A DNA stretch of 32,219 nt from Pseudomonadota bacterium. GTDB taxonomy: Bacteria > UBA10199 > 2-02-FULL-44-16 > JAAZCA01. Shown in pieces: positions 7,262-14,493 of this stretch. The notes below the pieces were generated by a model. It did no database searches, was not told where the DNA came from, and worked only from the letters and a program-made list of their open reading frames with translations. The translations under genes and the position numbers were made by a program. The number at the start of each line of letters is the position of its first letter. The stretch's first letter is position 1. The stretch lies in assembly GCA_016927275.1 (NCBI GenBank), contig JAFGMW010000103.1, positions 1-32,219 on the forward strand. The letters are read 5' to 3'.

Positions 7262-8766
7262 TTTTTCGGGCGCCTCCTTCTGCTCGGATCGCCGGCCGCC
7301 CCGTCGCCTGGCGCGCCGAAGCGCTCCGCGTGCTCCTTATTCGAGCGGTCCATCGCCATCGCCTCCTCTGCATCGAGGAAATCGCGCAGCGCCGCCTCGG
7401 CCGGCTCCGGCTGCGACATGACCCTCGGCGTCACCACGATCACGAACTCGGACCTGTTGGACTGGAAGTCCTTCGAAAGGAACAGGCTGAATATCGAGGA
7501 CGACGTGTCGGTGTCGCGCGGGACCCTGTTCCTCATCTTCACGTCGTTGTTGCGGACGATCCCGCCGAGCATGACGCTGTGGCCCAGGGGGCAGACCGCG
7601 GTGGTGGAGACGGTGTGCGTGTCGACCGCGCCGCGTATGTCGGCCGACGGCGCGGAGAGCGTCGCGGCGATCCTCAGATCCACCCCGCCCGCGACCTCGA
7701 TCGGCGAGGCCTTGATGTCGACGCCGACCCTCTTGAACTGGACCTGCTCGCCGCTCAGAAACGGGACCTCGGAGCCGCTGAATATCTGCGCCTCCTCGCC
7801 GTTCTTCACCACGACCGACGGGTTCTCGAGCACCCGGCCGTCGCCCCTCTCCCTTATGAAGCGCAGCTTGGGCACGAAGTTGAAGACGAACCCGAGCACC
7901 GATTTCCCCATGTCGCCGATCGAGCCCATGAGCCCGGCCCCGCCGCCCGCCGAGGCGGTCGCGGCTCCGCCTTGCGGAAACGAGCCCGGCGACCAGTTGA
8001 ACGCAAGCTCCCTGAGCGCCTGCTTCTTTATCTCCATGAGATGGAACTCGAGCTGGATGAGGCTCGCCCTCCCGGGGCTGCGCATGGAGTCGCGCACCTC
8101 GATGAGGTCCATGACGTGCGGCGTGTGGAGCCTCGCGATCTCGATCGCCCGCTTCGCGTCGGCCGCGGAGAAGACCGTACCCTCCAGCGCTATCCTGTCC
8201 CTCACCGCCCTCACCGTCACGCCCGGGACGTCTATGGCATCGCGTATCGCCTGCCCGGTCCTGGCCAGCACGTCCTTCGTGATCCTCACGCTGCTGCGCA
8301 CCCGCGGGTCCGATTGCGAGATCGCCTCGATCGCCCTGAAGTCGTCGGGGTCCGCCGTCGCACCCCCTATCCTCACCTTGCCGTCGCTGAGCTCGACGGT
8401 CACCCCCGCGATGCCGCCCACCGCCTGCTCCACCCTCTCGAGCGCCTCCTTGAGCGTGGTGGTGACGACCCGCACGGAGATCTCGTCCCTGATCGATCCA
8501 TCCGCGTCCCATATCGTGACCATCGTCTGCCCGCCACCCCGGGCGTTGAGGTAGATAGAGCCGCGGTCCTGCGAGACGAGGTAGTCGCACACCGAGCGGT
8601 CGGCGACAGCCACGTCGCCGATCGAATAGTCCATGGAGACGGTCTCGGACTGGCCCTTGATGAGCGTTTTCTCCGCCGCGGCCCCGGCCGCGCACGTCGA
8701 GGCGGCGAGCGTGAGCATCGCCGCCGCGGTCCAAAACAGCATGCGCGCGTTCCTGAGCCGTCTCAT
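7252..8766 (-). CDS. cpaC: Outer-membrane secretin of Tad pilus (CpaC/RcpA)
   Basis: 504 residues. Signal peptide 1-27, then the pilus secretin N-terminal domain (about 33-100; DVAVADRSVCDYLVS, IYLNARGGGQTMVTIWDADG), two BON/N1-like ring-building modules (about 105-215; VEQAVGGIAGVTVELSDGKV and IDVPGVTVRAVRDRIALEG), and the secretin barrel domain (about 245-460), recognised by VLENPSVVVKNGEEAQIFSG, EVPFLSG, VGVDIKASPIEV and VMLGGIVRNND. The C-terminal 45 residues are charged and basic. It forms the gated outer-membrane channel for the pilus. Start ATG 8766 shares ATGA with the cpaB stop and has GGGGGGCGAG upstream. Confidence 0.94.
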   Translation of the reverse strand: MRRLRNARMLFWTAAAMLTLAASTCAAGAAAEKTLIKGQSETVSMDYSIGDVAVADRSVCDYLVSQDRGSIYLNARGGGQTMVTIWDADGSIRDEISVRVVTTTLKEALERVEQAVGGIAGVTVELSDGKVRIGGATADPDDFRAIEAISQSDPRVRSSVRITKDVLARTGQAIRDAIDVPGVTVRAVRDRIALEGTVFSAADAKRAIEIARLHTPHVMDLIEVRDSMRSPGRASLIQLEFHLMEIKKQALRELAFNWSPGSFPQGGAATASAGGGAGLMGSIGDMGKSVLGFVFNFVPKLRFIRERGDGRVLENPSVVVKNGEEAQIFSGSEVPFLSGEQVQFKRVGVDIKASPIEVAGGVDLRIAATLSAPSADIRGAVDTHTVSTTAVCPLGHSVMLGGIVRNNDVKMRNRVPRDTDTSSSIFSLFLSKDFQSNRSEFVIVVTPRVMSQPEPAEAALRDFLDAEEAMAMDRSNKEHAERFGAPGDGAAGDPSRRRRPKKWR

Positions 8767-9608
8767 CTCGCCCCCCTGTATTCCTTGAAGGGCCTCCTGA
8801 GCGGGACCACCCCGCCCGCCCCCTCGGCGATGCTCGATATGGTGGTCGGCGCGGGCGGCTCGTTCGACTCCCCCTCATAGGGGGGCCTGACCGCGAGCGC
8901 GATGGACCCCGACTCCTGCGCAAAGGCGATGGCCTGGGCCTGAGCGGGGCTCACCGCGAGAGTGACGGAGACCTCGCGCGACAGCTGCCCCTGCGCAATC
9001 GCCCCGCCGAAGAGCCCCTTGCCCGCATCGGCGCCCGCCTCCCGCTCGGGAGATCCGGCGACTCTCCTCTCCACCGCCACGACCCTCGCGTCGGTCACGA
9101 GCGCCATAGTGGTGATCTCCGGAGACGAGCCTGTGCCGAGGTCGAAGGTGGCGATGAGATCGACGCGGTCGCCCGGACCGACGAGCCCGCCGGCCGCGCG
9201 CGATCGCGGAAGGGACACCGAGAATGCCCGCATGCCGGAGGCAAGGAGCGGGGCCACGCCGGTTGCGTGATCCGCCCTCCTCGCCGCGGACCTCGTGAGC
9301 TGCGAGCCCTTGCGGAGCGGCACCATGGCCACCCTCCCCTCCGCCTCCGATATCTCCCCTATCGCGCCGGGCTGCACGAAGATCGCCGGGACGCTCGATC
9401 TGCGGAGCGCCGCCCTGTCTATCGTCTCGCCGGGCGGTATGTCGCGGGCGGCGATGACCACCGGGGCCGGTTCGGCCGCCCTGGATATCTCGCCCTCCCG
9501 CCTCGCGAGGTAGGCCGAGGCGAGCAGGGCCGCAGCCAGGCCCGCCACAACGGCAGCCGCTGCCGGCCGCTCCCGGACCGCATCCCTAATGAACGCAAAT
9601 CTCTTCAT
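8763..9608 (-). CDS. cpaB: Tad pilus assembly protein CpaB/RcpC
   Basis: 281 residues. One N-terminal membrane segment or signal (about 18-34), an SAF domain (about 48-108: VVIAARDIPPGETIDRAAL, VPLRKGSQLTRSA) and the RcpC domain (about 118-240: MRAFSVSLPRSRAAGGLVGPGDRVDLIATFD, VTLAVSPAQAQAIAFAQESG). CpaB/RcpC is a periplasmic or secretin-associated factor that stabilises the secretin; SAF domains may bind carbohydrate. GGAGGTGAGG precedes ATG 9608. The gene overlaps the upstream TadE-like gene by 23 bp and the secretin gene by 4 bp. Confidence 0.93.
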   Translation of the reverse strand: MKRFAFIRDAVRERPAAAAVVAGLAAALLASAYLARREGEISRAAEPAPVVIAARDIPPGETIDRAALRRSSVPAIFVQPGAIGEISEAEGRVAMVPLRKGSQLTRSAARRADHATGVAPLLASGMRAFSVSLPRSRAAGGLVGPGDRVDLIATFDLGTGSSPEITTMALVTDARVVAVERRVAGSPEREAGADAGKGLFGGAIAQGQLSREVSVTLAVSPAQAQAIAFAQESGSIALAVRPPYEGESNEPPAPTTISSIAEGAGGVVPLRRPFKEYRGAR

Positions 9609-9924
9609 CGACTACCCTCACCTCCTGCGGCACCGCTATGTCCGCCCTCATCGGACCGACGCCGAGCGAAAGGGGCTCTCCTCCCGCGCCGAACGAAATT
9701 CGATCCATCCCCTCGAGGCACGGCCTCGCAAAACCCGATGAGGCGTGGACGGTCTCCCACCGGCGCACCGCGCGCGCCGCCATGGCCTCCGCCTCCGCCA
9801 CGTGCGCGACCGTTGTCGAGAAGAGCCGGGCGAGCTGGAATGCGACGACGATCACGAGCGCCGCCACGGGCGCCATGGCCGCCAGTTCAAGACACGCAGC
9901 TCCCCTTTCGACCCTGATCCGCAT
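9586..9924 (-). CDS. TadE-like minor pseudopilin (second copy)
   Basis: 112 residues. A short basic leader ending in ERG is followed by AACLELAAMAPVAALVIVVAFQLARL: predicted prepilin peptidase cleavage after the Gly, Glu at +5 and a long hydrophobic helix, the TadE hallmark. The rest is a small soluble domain with two Cys (near residues 69 and 110), possibly a disulfide. AGGAGGG lies 7 bases before ATG 9924. Gene order matches other Tad loci, in which TadE/TadF pseudopilins are cotranscribed with the machine. Processing would require a TadV-type peptidase that is not in the window. Confidence 0.85.
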   Translation of the reverse strand: MRIRVERGAACLELAAMAPVAALVIVVAFQLARLFSTTVAHVAEAEAMAARAVRRWETVHASSGFARPCLEGMDRISFGAGGEPLSLGVGPMRADIAVPQEVRVVDEEICVH

Positions 9925-9943
9925 CCAAAGCCCTCCTGTGAAT

Positions 9944-10789
9944 TCAGTCCTCTGCCTCCTCCACGCCGATCGTCCATTTAGGGACCAGCGCGGCCCTGTA
10001 GAGCGCGTCGTATCCCTCCTCGTCCGTCCACCCCTCGGCGAGGTCGCTATCCTCGACCTCCTCGATCGCGAAATCCTCGATCGAGCCGCCGTAGGCGGAG
10101 GCGGCCGCAGAGGCGTAGATGTCGATGCCCTCGGAGAGGATGGGTCCCGCTGTCAGCGGCTCGACCCTCGCGCTCGCGAACACGCCTATGGCCGCATCCC
10201 CACCTCTCTCCTTGACCAGGTATTTGAGAGCGTCGTATTCGCCGCCCTCCACGTCCTCGGGATCGAGGTAGATGTCCCCCTCGATGTGGCTGTAGCCCAC
10301 CCTCTCCCACTGCTCCTCCGGAGCGAGATCGTCCCGAAGGCGAACCTCCCCCGCTATCCGGTGCCAGGCGAAGGCCGAGGGGTAGTTCGCCGCGAGCGCG
10401 CCGGCAGCCGCGCCGGCCGATCTGGCGCGCATCGCATCCAGCACCGACGCCATCTCACCGAGCTCCGAATCGCGCTCCGCCTCGTAGCGGGCTATCCGCT
10501 GCCGGGCCGCATCTTCGTCCTGCTGGCTCGAGGCGTCGAAGTCGGCCTTCAGCCTCCTGAACGACTCGTTGATGCGCCGGTTGGATGCGGCGAGCATGTT
10601 CAGCGAATGAGCAAGCGACGCAGCACCCGCATAGGCGGCCCTGTCCGCCGCGGCCGAAAGCCTCGCGCGTGCGACCGCTATCCTTCCGATCTCGACGATC
10701 GCTATCAGCGCCGCCGCCATCAGCGGCAGGGCAGCGACGAAGAGCACGGTCACAGATCCCCTCGATCGATTCATTCGGGCCATCCGCAT
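9944..10789 (-). CDS. TadG-like pilus assembly protein
   Basis: 281 residues. The N-terminus (RSRGSVTVLFVAALPLMAAALIAIVEIGRIAVARARLSAAADRAAYAGAASLA) matches the TadG-like N-terminal domain: one membrane helix followed by the A-A-D-x-A-x-x-A-G-A motif. There is no Glu at +5, unlike TadE. The remaining 200 residues are periplasmic, acidic and rich in Glu/Asp toward the C-terminus. It lacks the von Willebrand A domain of long TadG proteins. ATG 10789 is preferred because AGGGAGG lies 9 bases upstream, giving an 18-bp overlap with the previous gene; ATG 10774, with an ATGA overlap, is the alternative. Confidence 0.85.
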   Translation of the reverse strand: MRMARMNRSRGSVTVLFVAALPLMAAALIAIVEIGRIAVARARLSAAADRAAYAGAASLAHSLNMLAASNRRINESFRRLKADFDASSQQDEDAARQRIARYEAERDSELGEMASVLDAMRARSAGAAAGALAANYPSAFAWHRIAGEVRLRDDLAPEEQWERVGYSHIEGDIYLDPEDVEGGEYDALKYLVKERGGDAAIGVFASARVEPLTAGPILSEGIDIYASAAASAYGGSIEDFAIEEVEDSDLAEGWTDEEGYDALYRAALVPKWTIGVEEAED

Positions 10790-11265
10790 GCGCTGTAGCC
10801 TCCCTCAGTCCTGCAGTACGGCGACGGCGTGTCGCCGCCCCTGAGCACCCTCTCGCCCAGCCCCTCCGGCAGCGCCGGGGTCGCCGGGCTCTTTCTCACG
10901 ACGGACCGGCTGCCGGCCGCTCCGCCGGAGAGCGCCGCGCCGGACACGGCTTCGAGCGTGAGGATGCCCTCCATCTCGTTGGAGAGACGAGTCCCTCCTG
11001 CATCGGCGATGACATCGAACGAATGTGCGCTGAACATCGACGGCGCGAGCGAGGCGTGCAGCTCAGCGCCGATCAGCCCGTCGTTGAACACCGCGGCCAC
11101 GCGCGCCGCCCTCGCTGCAGCGTGCTGCGCGACCACCGTCCGCAATCCGGTCGCCGCCATCCCGAGCACGGCGACGATGATCGCCACGGCGGCCGGCAGC
11201 ACCAGCGCGTGCTCCACCGCCACCTGTCCTCTGTCCCCACGGGATCCTTCGGCGATAATGTTCAT
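10771..11265 (-). CDS. TadE-like minor pseudopilin (first copy)
   Basis: 164 residues from ATG 11265 (an in-frame start at 11313 would place a charged tail before the leader and overlap the repeat array). Leader ending GDRG, then QVAVEHALVLPAAVAIIVAVLGMAATGL: cleavage expected after Gly, with Glu at +5, and a hydrophobic helix. The soluble domain carries two Cys near the C-terminus (PYCRTEGGYSACGW), a likely disulfide. It sits between the Flp pilin and the TadG-like gene. TadE proteins are pseudopilins that help assemble or cap the Flp pilus. Confidence 0.85.
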   Translation of the reverse strand: MNIIAEGSRGDRGQVAVEHALVLPAAVAIIVAVLGMAATGLRTVVAQHAAARAARVAAVFNDGLIGAELHASLAPSMFSAHSFDVIADAGGTRLSNEMEGILTLEAVSGAALSGGAAGSRSVVRKSPATPALPEGLGERVLRGGDTPSPYCRTEGGYSACGWPE

Positions 11266-11298
11266 GTCCTCGGCCTCAGAATGATAACTTTGTCTTCG

Positions 11299-11333
11299 CG
11301 AGTCACGAGTCACGAGTCACGAGTTACGAGTCA
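11299..11333. repeat. Heptamer tandem repeat (CGAGTCA x5) at flp stop codon
   Basis: Five 7-bp units (CGAGTCA, with one CGAGTTA). The last TCA is the complement of the flp TGA stop codon. This array separates flp from the first TadE-like gene inside the operon, so it is transcribed with them. It is a one-base variant of the unit at 307-334 and 16922-16935. Confidence 0.88.
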
Positions 11334-11528
11334 CGGATTCGGATTCGACATCTGCTGATTCGTCGTGAGCCAACCCGAGACGTTGGCCGCGAGCTCCGCC
11401 ACCGCCTGGTTGAACACCGGGATGAAGTGGCTGGCCGCGGAGACGAGCCCCAGCACCACCACCGCCACTATCAGCATGTACTCCGTGGCCGACTGTCCCC
11501 TCTTTCCCCTGAGCAGACGAAAACGCAT
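11331..11528 (-). CDS. flp: Flp/Fap-type major pilin
   Basis: 65 residues, the usual Flp prepilin size. Basic leader MRFRLLRGKRG, then QSATEYMLIVAVVVLGLVSAASHF: prepilin peptidase cleavage after Gly11 leaves Glu at +5 and Tyr at +6, the Flp signature, followed by the hydrophobic assembly helix. The mature pilin would have 54 residues with a short polar tail (TTNQQMSNPNP). GGGGAGGTGAAGG precedes ATG 11528. It is the first gene of the Tad operon, about 30 bases after the predicted sigma-54 start site, as expected for the most abundantly needed product. It would be exported through the secretin and polymerised by TadA/B/C. Confidence 0.95.
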   Translation of the reverse strand: MRFRLLRGKRGQSATEYMLIVAVVVLGLVSAASHFIPVFNQAVAELAANVSGWLTTNQQMSNPNP

Positions 11529-11569
11529 CCTTCACCTCCCCTGTGTGTGTGTTTACTTCTCCAGACAAT

Positions 11570-11584
11570 GCAGGGGCCGTGCCA
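11570..11584 (-). promoter_or_regulatory. Sigma-54 (RpoN) promoter of the Tad operon
   Basis: On the minus strand the sequence reads TGGCACGGCCCCTGC, against the sigma-54 consensus TGGCAC-N5-TTGC: only one specified base differs, and the GG (-24) and GC (-12) elements have exact spacing. The predicted start site is near 11558, giving a 30-base leader with a good ribosome binding site before flp. Confidence 0.8.
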
Positions 11585-11636
11585 AGAATGAGGCCTCGAA
11601 AAATCATGGAGTTGCAGCGCGCGGCAGCCGCGGGGG

Positions 11637-11674
11637 TGCTGCGTTTCGCTGCAGGGGTGCACAAAAACGCAGCA
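11637..11674. promoter_or_regulatory. 10-bp inverted repeat, candidate enhancer-binding site
   Basis: TGCTGCGTTT (11637-11646) and AAACGCAGCA (11665-11674) are perfect inverted complements with an 18-bp spacer. The centre is about 97 bp upstream of the predicted sigma-54 start, the normal range for a bacterial enhancer-binding protein. It also lies 13 bp upstream of the -35 of the divergent cotransporter gene, so it could serve that promoter instead or as well. Confidence 0.6.
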
Positions 11675-11687
11675 GTTCAGCGGGCCC

Positions 11688-11715
11688 TCGACATCCGGCT
11701 CCGTTTCCCTATAAT
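11688..11715 (+). promoter_or_regulatory. Sigma-70 promoter giving a leaderless cotransporter mRNA
   Basis: TCGACA (11688-11693), 16-bp spacer, then a consensus TATAAT (11710-11715). The ATG of the Na+/Pi cotransporter is at 11723, 7 bases after the -10 box, so the start site should fall on or next to the ATG. No ribosome binding site is present before this ATG. Confidence 0.7.
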
Positions 11716-11722
11716 CGCCCAC

Positions 11723-13375
11723 ATGGAGAGCTTCAGCTGGTCGGTGCTCATAGGCGGGGTGGCGTTCTTCTTCTACGGGCTCAGGCGCGCCCGCAAGGGG
11801 CTGGAGGTCATCGCGGGCGACAGGCTCAGGGCCGCCATGGGCCGCGTGACCGGCAACAGGATCTCCGCGCTCATCTTCGGCGCCTTCGTCACCATGGTGC
11901 TGCAGAGCTCCGGCGCCGCCTCCGCCATGCTCGTCTCCTTCACCGAGACGGGGCTGCTCAACCTCTTCCAGGCGAGCGCGGTGCTGCTCGGATCGGACAT
12001 CGGGACCACCCTCGTGGTCGTGCTCCTGTCCATCAAGAAGATCACCGACGTGGCGCTTCTGATCGTGGCCCTCGGCGTGGCGGTGCAGGCGTTCGGACGG
12101 AAGCGCAAGGTCCGCGACGCGGGCTCGATAGTGCTGGGCTTCGGCCTCATCTTCTACGGCATGCACCTGATGACCGCCGCAGCCTCCCCTCTCAAGGAGA
12201 GCGAGGAGGCGCTCAAGGTCTTCGCCTTTCTCTCGACCCACCCCCTGGCCACCCTCATCGGGTCCTCGATGCTGGCCGGCGTGGTGCACTCCGCGGGGAT
12301 GATCGGAATAGCCATCGCGCTCGCCTTCGCAGGCACCATCACGTTCGAGGCCTCGATCCCGATCGTGCTCGGCGCCAACATAGGCTCCTGCGTCACGGCG
12401 GTGCTGGCCTCGTTCGGGGGCGGGACCGCGGGCCGCAGGGTGGCGCTCGCGCACACGCTCACCAAGGTCATAGGGGTGGCCGCGGTCTTCCCCTTCATCT
12501 CTTACGCCGCAAAGCTCACCGGAGACGCAGACGCATTCATATCAGGCGTCTTCCCGAACTACGGGGCGGGAGTCGCATCCAAGATCGCGCTGACCCACAT
12601 ACTCTTCAACCTGGCGATCGCCGCGGTCTTCACGCCGCTGCTCAAGCCGCTCGTGAAGCTGGTGGAGATCATCCTCCCCATGCCCCCGCCCAGGGAGGAG
12701 CCGTTCGGCCCGCTGTACCTGGACAAGTCGGCGCTGCAGACCCCGGCCATCGCCTTCGCGCAGGCCAAGCGCGAGATCATGCGGCTCGGCTCCATCGCCC
12801 AGCAGCTGACCGCCGACAGCCTGCGCATGTTCAGCAAGGGGGAGGAGGTCCGGGACGTGATCGAGAGGATGGAGGCGGAGGACGACAAGATCGACATCCT
12901 CGAGAAGGCCATCCGCTTCTACCTCGCGCAGGTCGCGACCGAGCGCATGTCGGAGGACCAGGCCCGCATGCAGATAGCGCTGGTCGCCATCGCCTCGGGC
13001 ATGGAGGAGGTGGGCGACATAATATCGAAGGAGCTCGCGTCGCTCGCGCGCAAGAAGGCGCAGTGGCGCAGGCTCTTCTCCGACCAGGGATGGCGCGATC
13101 TGAGGGATTTTCAGGCCATGGTGATGGACAACTTCAACCTGACGATGCTGGCGTTGGCGCAGCCGCACAAGGAGATCGCGCTGAAGCTCCGCCGCCACGA
13201 GGAGCACATGAACGACGTGGAGCAGCAGCTCCGGCAGGGACACATAACCCGACTGCACCAGGGGCTCAAGGAGACCTTCGACACGAGCTCGATCCACCTG
13301 GACATACTCGCCAACCTCCGCAGGATCAACTCGCGCATCACTCGAATCGCCGAGATGGCCTGCGAAGGAACGTAG
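11723..13375 (+). CDS. Na+/phosphate cotransporter with PhoU domain
   Basis: 550 residues, NptA/YjbB family. Two copies of the Na/Pi symporter core occupy about 1-330 with about eight membrane helices. The signature QSSGAASAML and its second-half counterpart VHSAGMIGIAIA are visible, each followed by a G-x-N/D-I-G-(S/T) motif (LGSDIGTTLV, LGANIGSCVTAV). Residues about 350-550 are a cytoplasmic PhoU-like helical bundle (IERMEAEDDKIDILEKAI, LRRHEEHMNDVEQQL). The protein would couple phosphate or a related anion to Na+ movement; in some relatives the direction is export. The start was set at ATG 11723, where the first membrane helix begins; the in-frame upstream codons overlap the regulatory region. 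The gene stands alone and ends in a strong terminator. Confidence 0.9.
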   Translation: MESFSWSVLIGGVAFFFYGLRRARKGLEVIAGDRLRAAMGRVTGNRISALIFGAFVTMVLQSSGAASAMLVSFTETGLLNLFQASAVLLGSDIGTTLVVVLLSIKKITDVALLIVALGVAVQAFGRKRKVRDAGSIVLGFGLIFYGMHLMTAAASPLKESEEALKVFAFLSTHPLATLIGSSMLAGVVHSAGMIGIAIALAFAGTITFEASIPIVLGANIGSCVTAVLASFGGGTAGRRVALAHTLTKVIGVAAVFPFISYAAKLTGDADAFISGVFPNYGAGVASKIALTHILFNLAIAAVFTPLLKPLVKLVEIILPMPPPREEPFGPLYLDKSALQTPAIAFAQAKREIMRLGSIAQQLTADSLRMFSKGEEVRDVIERMEAEDDKIDILEKAIRFYLAQVATERMSEDQARMQIALVAIASGMEEVGDIISKELASLARKKAQWRRLFSDQGWRDLRDFQAMVMDNFNLTMLALAQPHKEIALKLRRHEEHMNDVEQQLRQGHITRLHQGLKETFDTSSIHLDILANLRRINSRITRIAEMACEGT

Positions 13376-13391
13376 GACGCGGAGAGGGCGC

Positions 13392-13421
13392 AAAAAAGGC
13401 CCCGCCATCGCGGGGCCTTTT
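13392..13421. terminator. Intrinsic terminator, bidirectional
   Basis: AAAAGGCCCCGC (13394-13405), loop CATC, GCGGGGCCTTTT (13410-13421). A-tract on one side and T-tract on the other let it serve both the cotransporter gene and the convergent small basic gene. Confidence 0.92.
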
Positions 13422-13444
13422 CATTCTCTCTTCACGCTCCCTCT

Positions 13445-13792
13445 CTACAGGCTCTTCCTCGCCGCCTGGGCGCGCTTCTTCTGGCGCTCGATCTGCGCGA
13501 TGGCCGCGTCCGCCCGGCCCGCCTTGAGCTGCGCCGTGCGCGCCTTGACGAACTTCTTTGCCTTGGCAAAGGCCTTGACCTTCCCCATGACCTCGGCGCG
13601 CGCCTTCTTCGAGCGCTCGATCTCGCGATCGTAGCGCTTCTCGATCCTGTCGAGGTGCTGCTTCGCGTGCGCCTTGAACGCCGACTCGAAGGCCTTCCTG
13701 CCCTCGGAGCTGGTGCGCTTGAGCCCCTTCTCGCGGTGCTCGGGGTGCTCCTTGAGGAAATAGTGCCAGGTATATTTGCTGTTCAGTGACAT
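13445..13792 (-). CDS. Small basic helical protein of unknown function
   Basis: 115 residues from ATG 13792, chosen because AAAGGTGAG lies just upstream; an in-frame extension to 13846 crosses a palindromic repeat and has no ribosome binding site. The sequence is Lys/Arg/Ala-rich and helical throughout (KARAEVMGKVKAFAKAKKFV, QIERQKKRAQAARKSL). The opening MSLNSKYTWHYFLKEHPEHR is less biased and may be the conserved part. A nucleic-acid-binding or ribosome-associated role is possible from the charge alone, but no family is recognised. It is a single-gene unit convergent with the cotransporter. Confidence 0.7.
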   Translation of the reverse strand: MSLNSKYTWHYFLKEHPEHREKGLKRTSSEGRKAFESAFKAHAKQHLDRIEKRYDREIERSKKARAEVMGKVKAFAKAKKFVKARTAQLKAGRADAAIAQIERQKKRAQAARKSL

Positions 13793-13821
13793 TGTCTTCT
13801 CACCTTTCTCTCTGGACGTGA

Positions 13822-13840
13822 CCTGCCTGCCGCAGGCAGG
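13822..13840. repeat. Palindrome CCTGCCTGC-C-GCAGGCAGG
   Basis: Two perfect 9-bp arms around a single base, 29 bp upstream of the small basic gene. No U-run follows, so it is not a terminator. It resembles a dispersed palindromic element, but only one copy is seen here. Confidence 0.6.
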
Positions 13841-14050
13841 CGACAAACAGGAGCGCGTGGATAGTCGATTTCCCCTTCACAGTCAAGGAGTTATTGAACA
13901 CTCTCCGCTGTCGTCGATATCGCCCGATTGCAGGGACAATCATTCACAACTGCCTGATATTATTCGGTAAATAAAATGCGACTCAAGCGCAACTTCGGCA
14001 GGGCCCCCGGCCGATAATAGAGCTGAGGGGGCAAATATCCGGAGCTCTAT

Positions 14051-14488
14051 ATGAGTGAGACAAAAATACCCATCGACCACAGCCATATGACCATCCAGGG
14101 ATGCACGCCGGAGAGAAAGAGGCTGACCGAGGAGGTTCAGAGGGCCCTGGGCGACGGCATCGAGCTCCCCGAGTGCGCCGACGTCGAGCTCCTGGAGGAC
14201 GGGAGCATCAGGGCGACCGTCATTTCGGAGAACGGGACGGTCCACGCGGTCGACATCTACGCAGACGGCGAGGTGACGACTTTCATCATGTGCAATCCCG
14301 AGGATTCCTTCGTCGGAACAGGGAACGATGCGAGGCAGGTCTGCGAGAACTACTACAGCTCGAAGCCGAAAGGCATCGCTGAATCCAGACTCAAGAGCGC
14401 TCAAGCGATACTTCTCAAGGCAAAGGAAAAGGCCGAGGGCTCCGATCAAAAACCCCAGGAACCGAAGGTCTCGCTGGCCAAGAAATAA
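14051..14488 (+). CDS. Conserved-looking hypothetical protein
   Basis: 145 residues, not recognised. No signal peptide or membrane helix. The middle (about 45-95) alternates short strands (DVELLEDGSIRATVISENGT, VHAVDIYADGEVTTFIM), suggesting a small beta-sheet domain, followed by a helical, Lys-rich C-terminus (SAQAILLKAKEKAEG). Two Cys and a CNPED motif are near residues 80-84. CCGGAG lies 7 bases before ATG 14051. Codon use and the ribosome binding site support a real gene. It converges with larC, with only 5 bp between the stop codons. Confidence 0.65.
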   Translation: MSETKIPIDHSHMTIQGCTPERKRLTEEVQRALGDGIELPECADVELLEDGSIRATVISENGTVHAVDIYADGEVTTFIMCNPEDSFVGTGNDARQVCENYYSSKPKGIAESRLKSAQAILLKAKEKAEGSDQKPQEPKVSLAKK

Positions 14489-14493
14489 GGGAG

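Noticed and set aside
11317-11664. 115-codon minus-strand frame over flp and its promoter
   Set aside because: It is an out-of-frame overlap of the pilin gene and covers the sigma-54 promoter and the inverted repeat.
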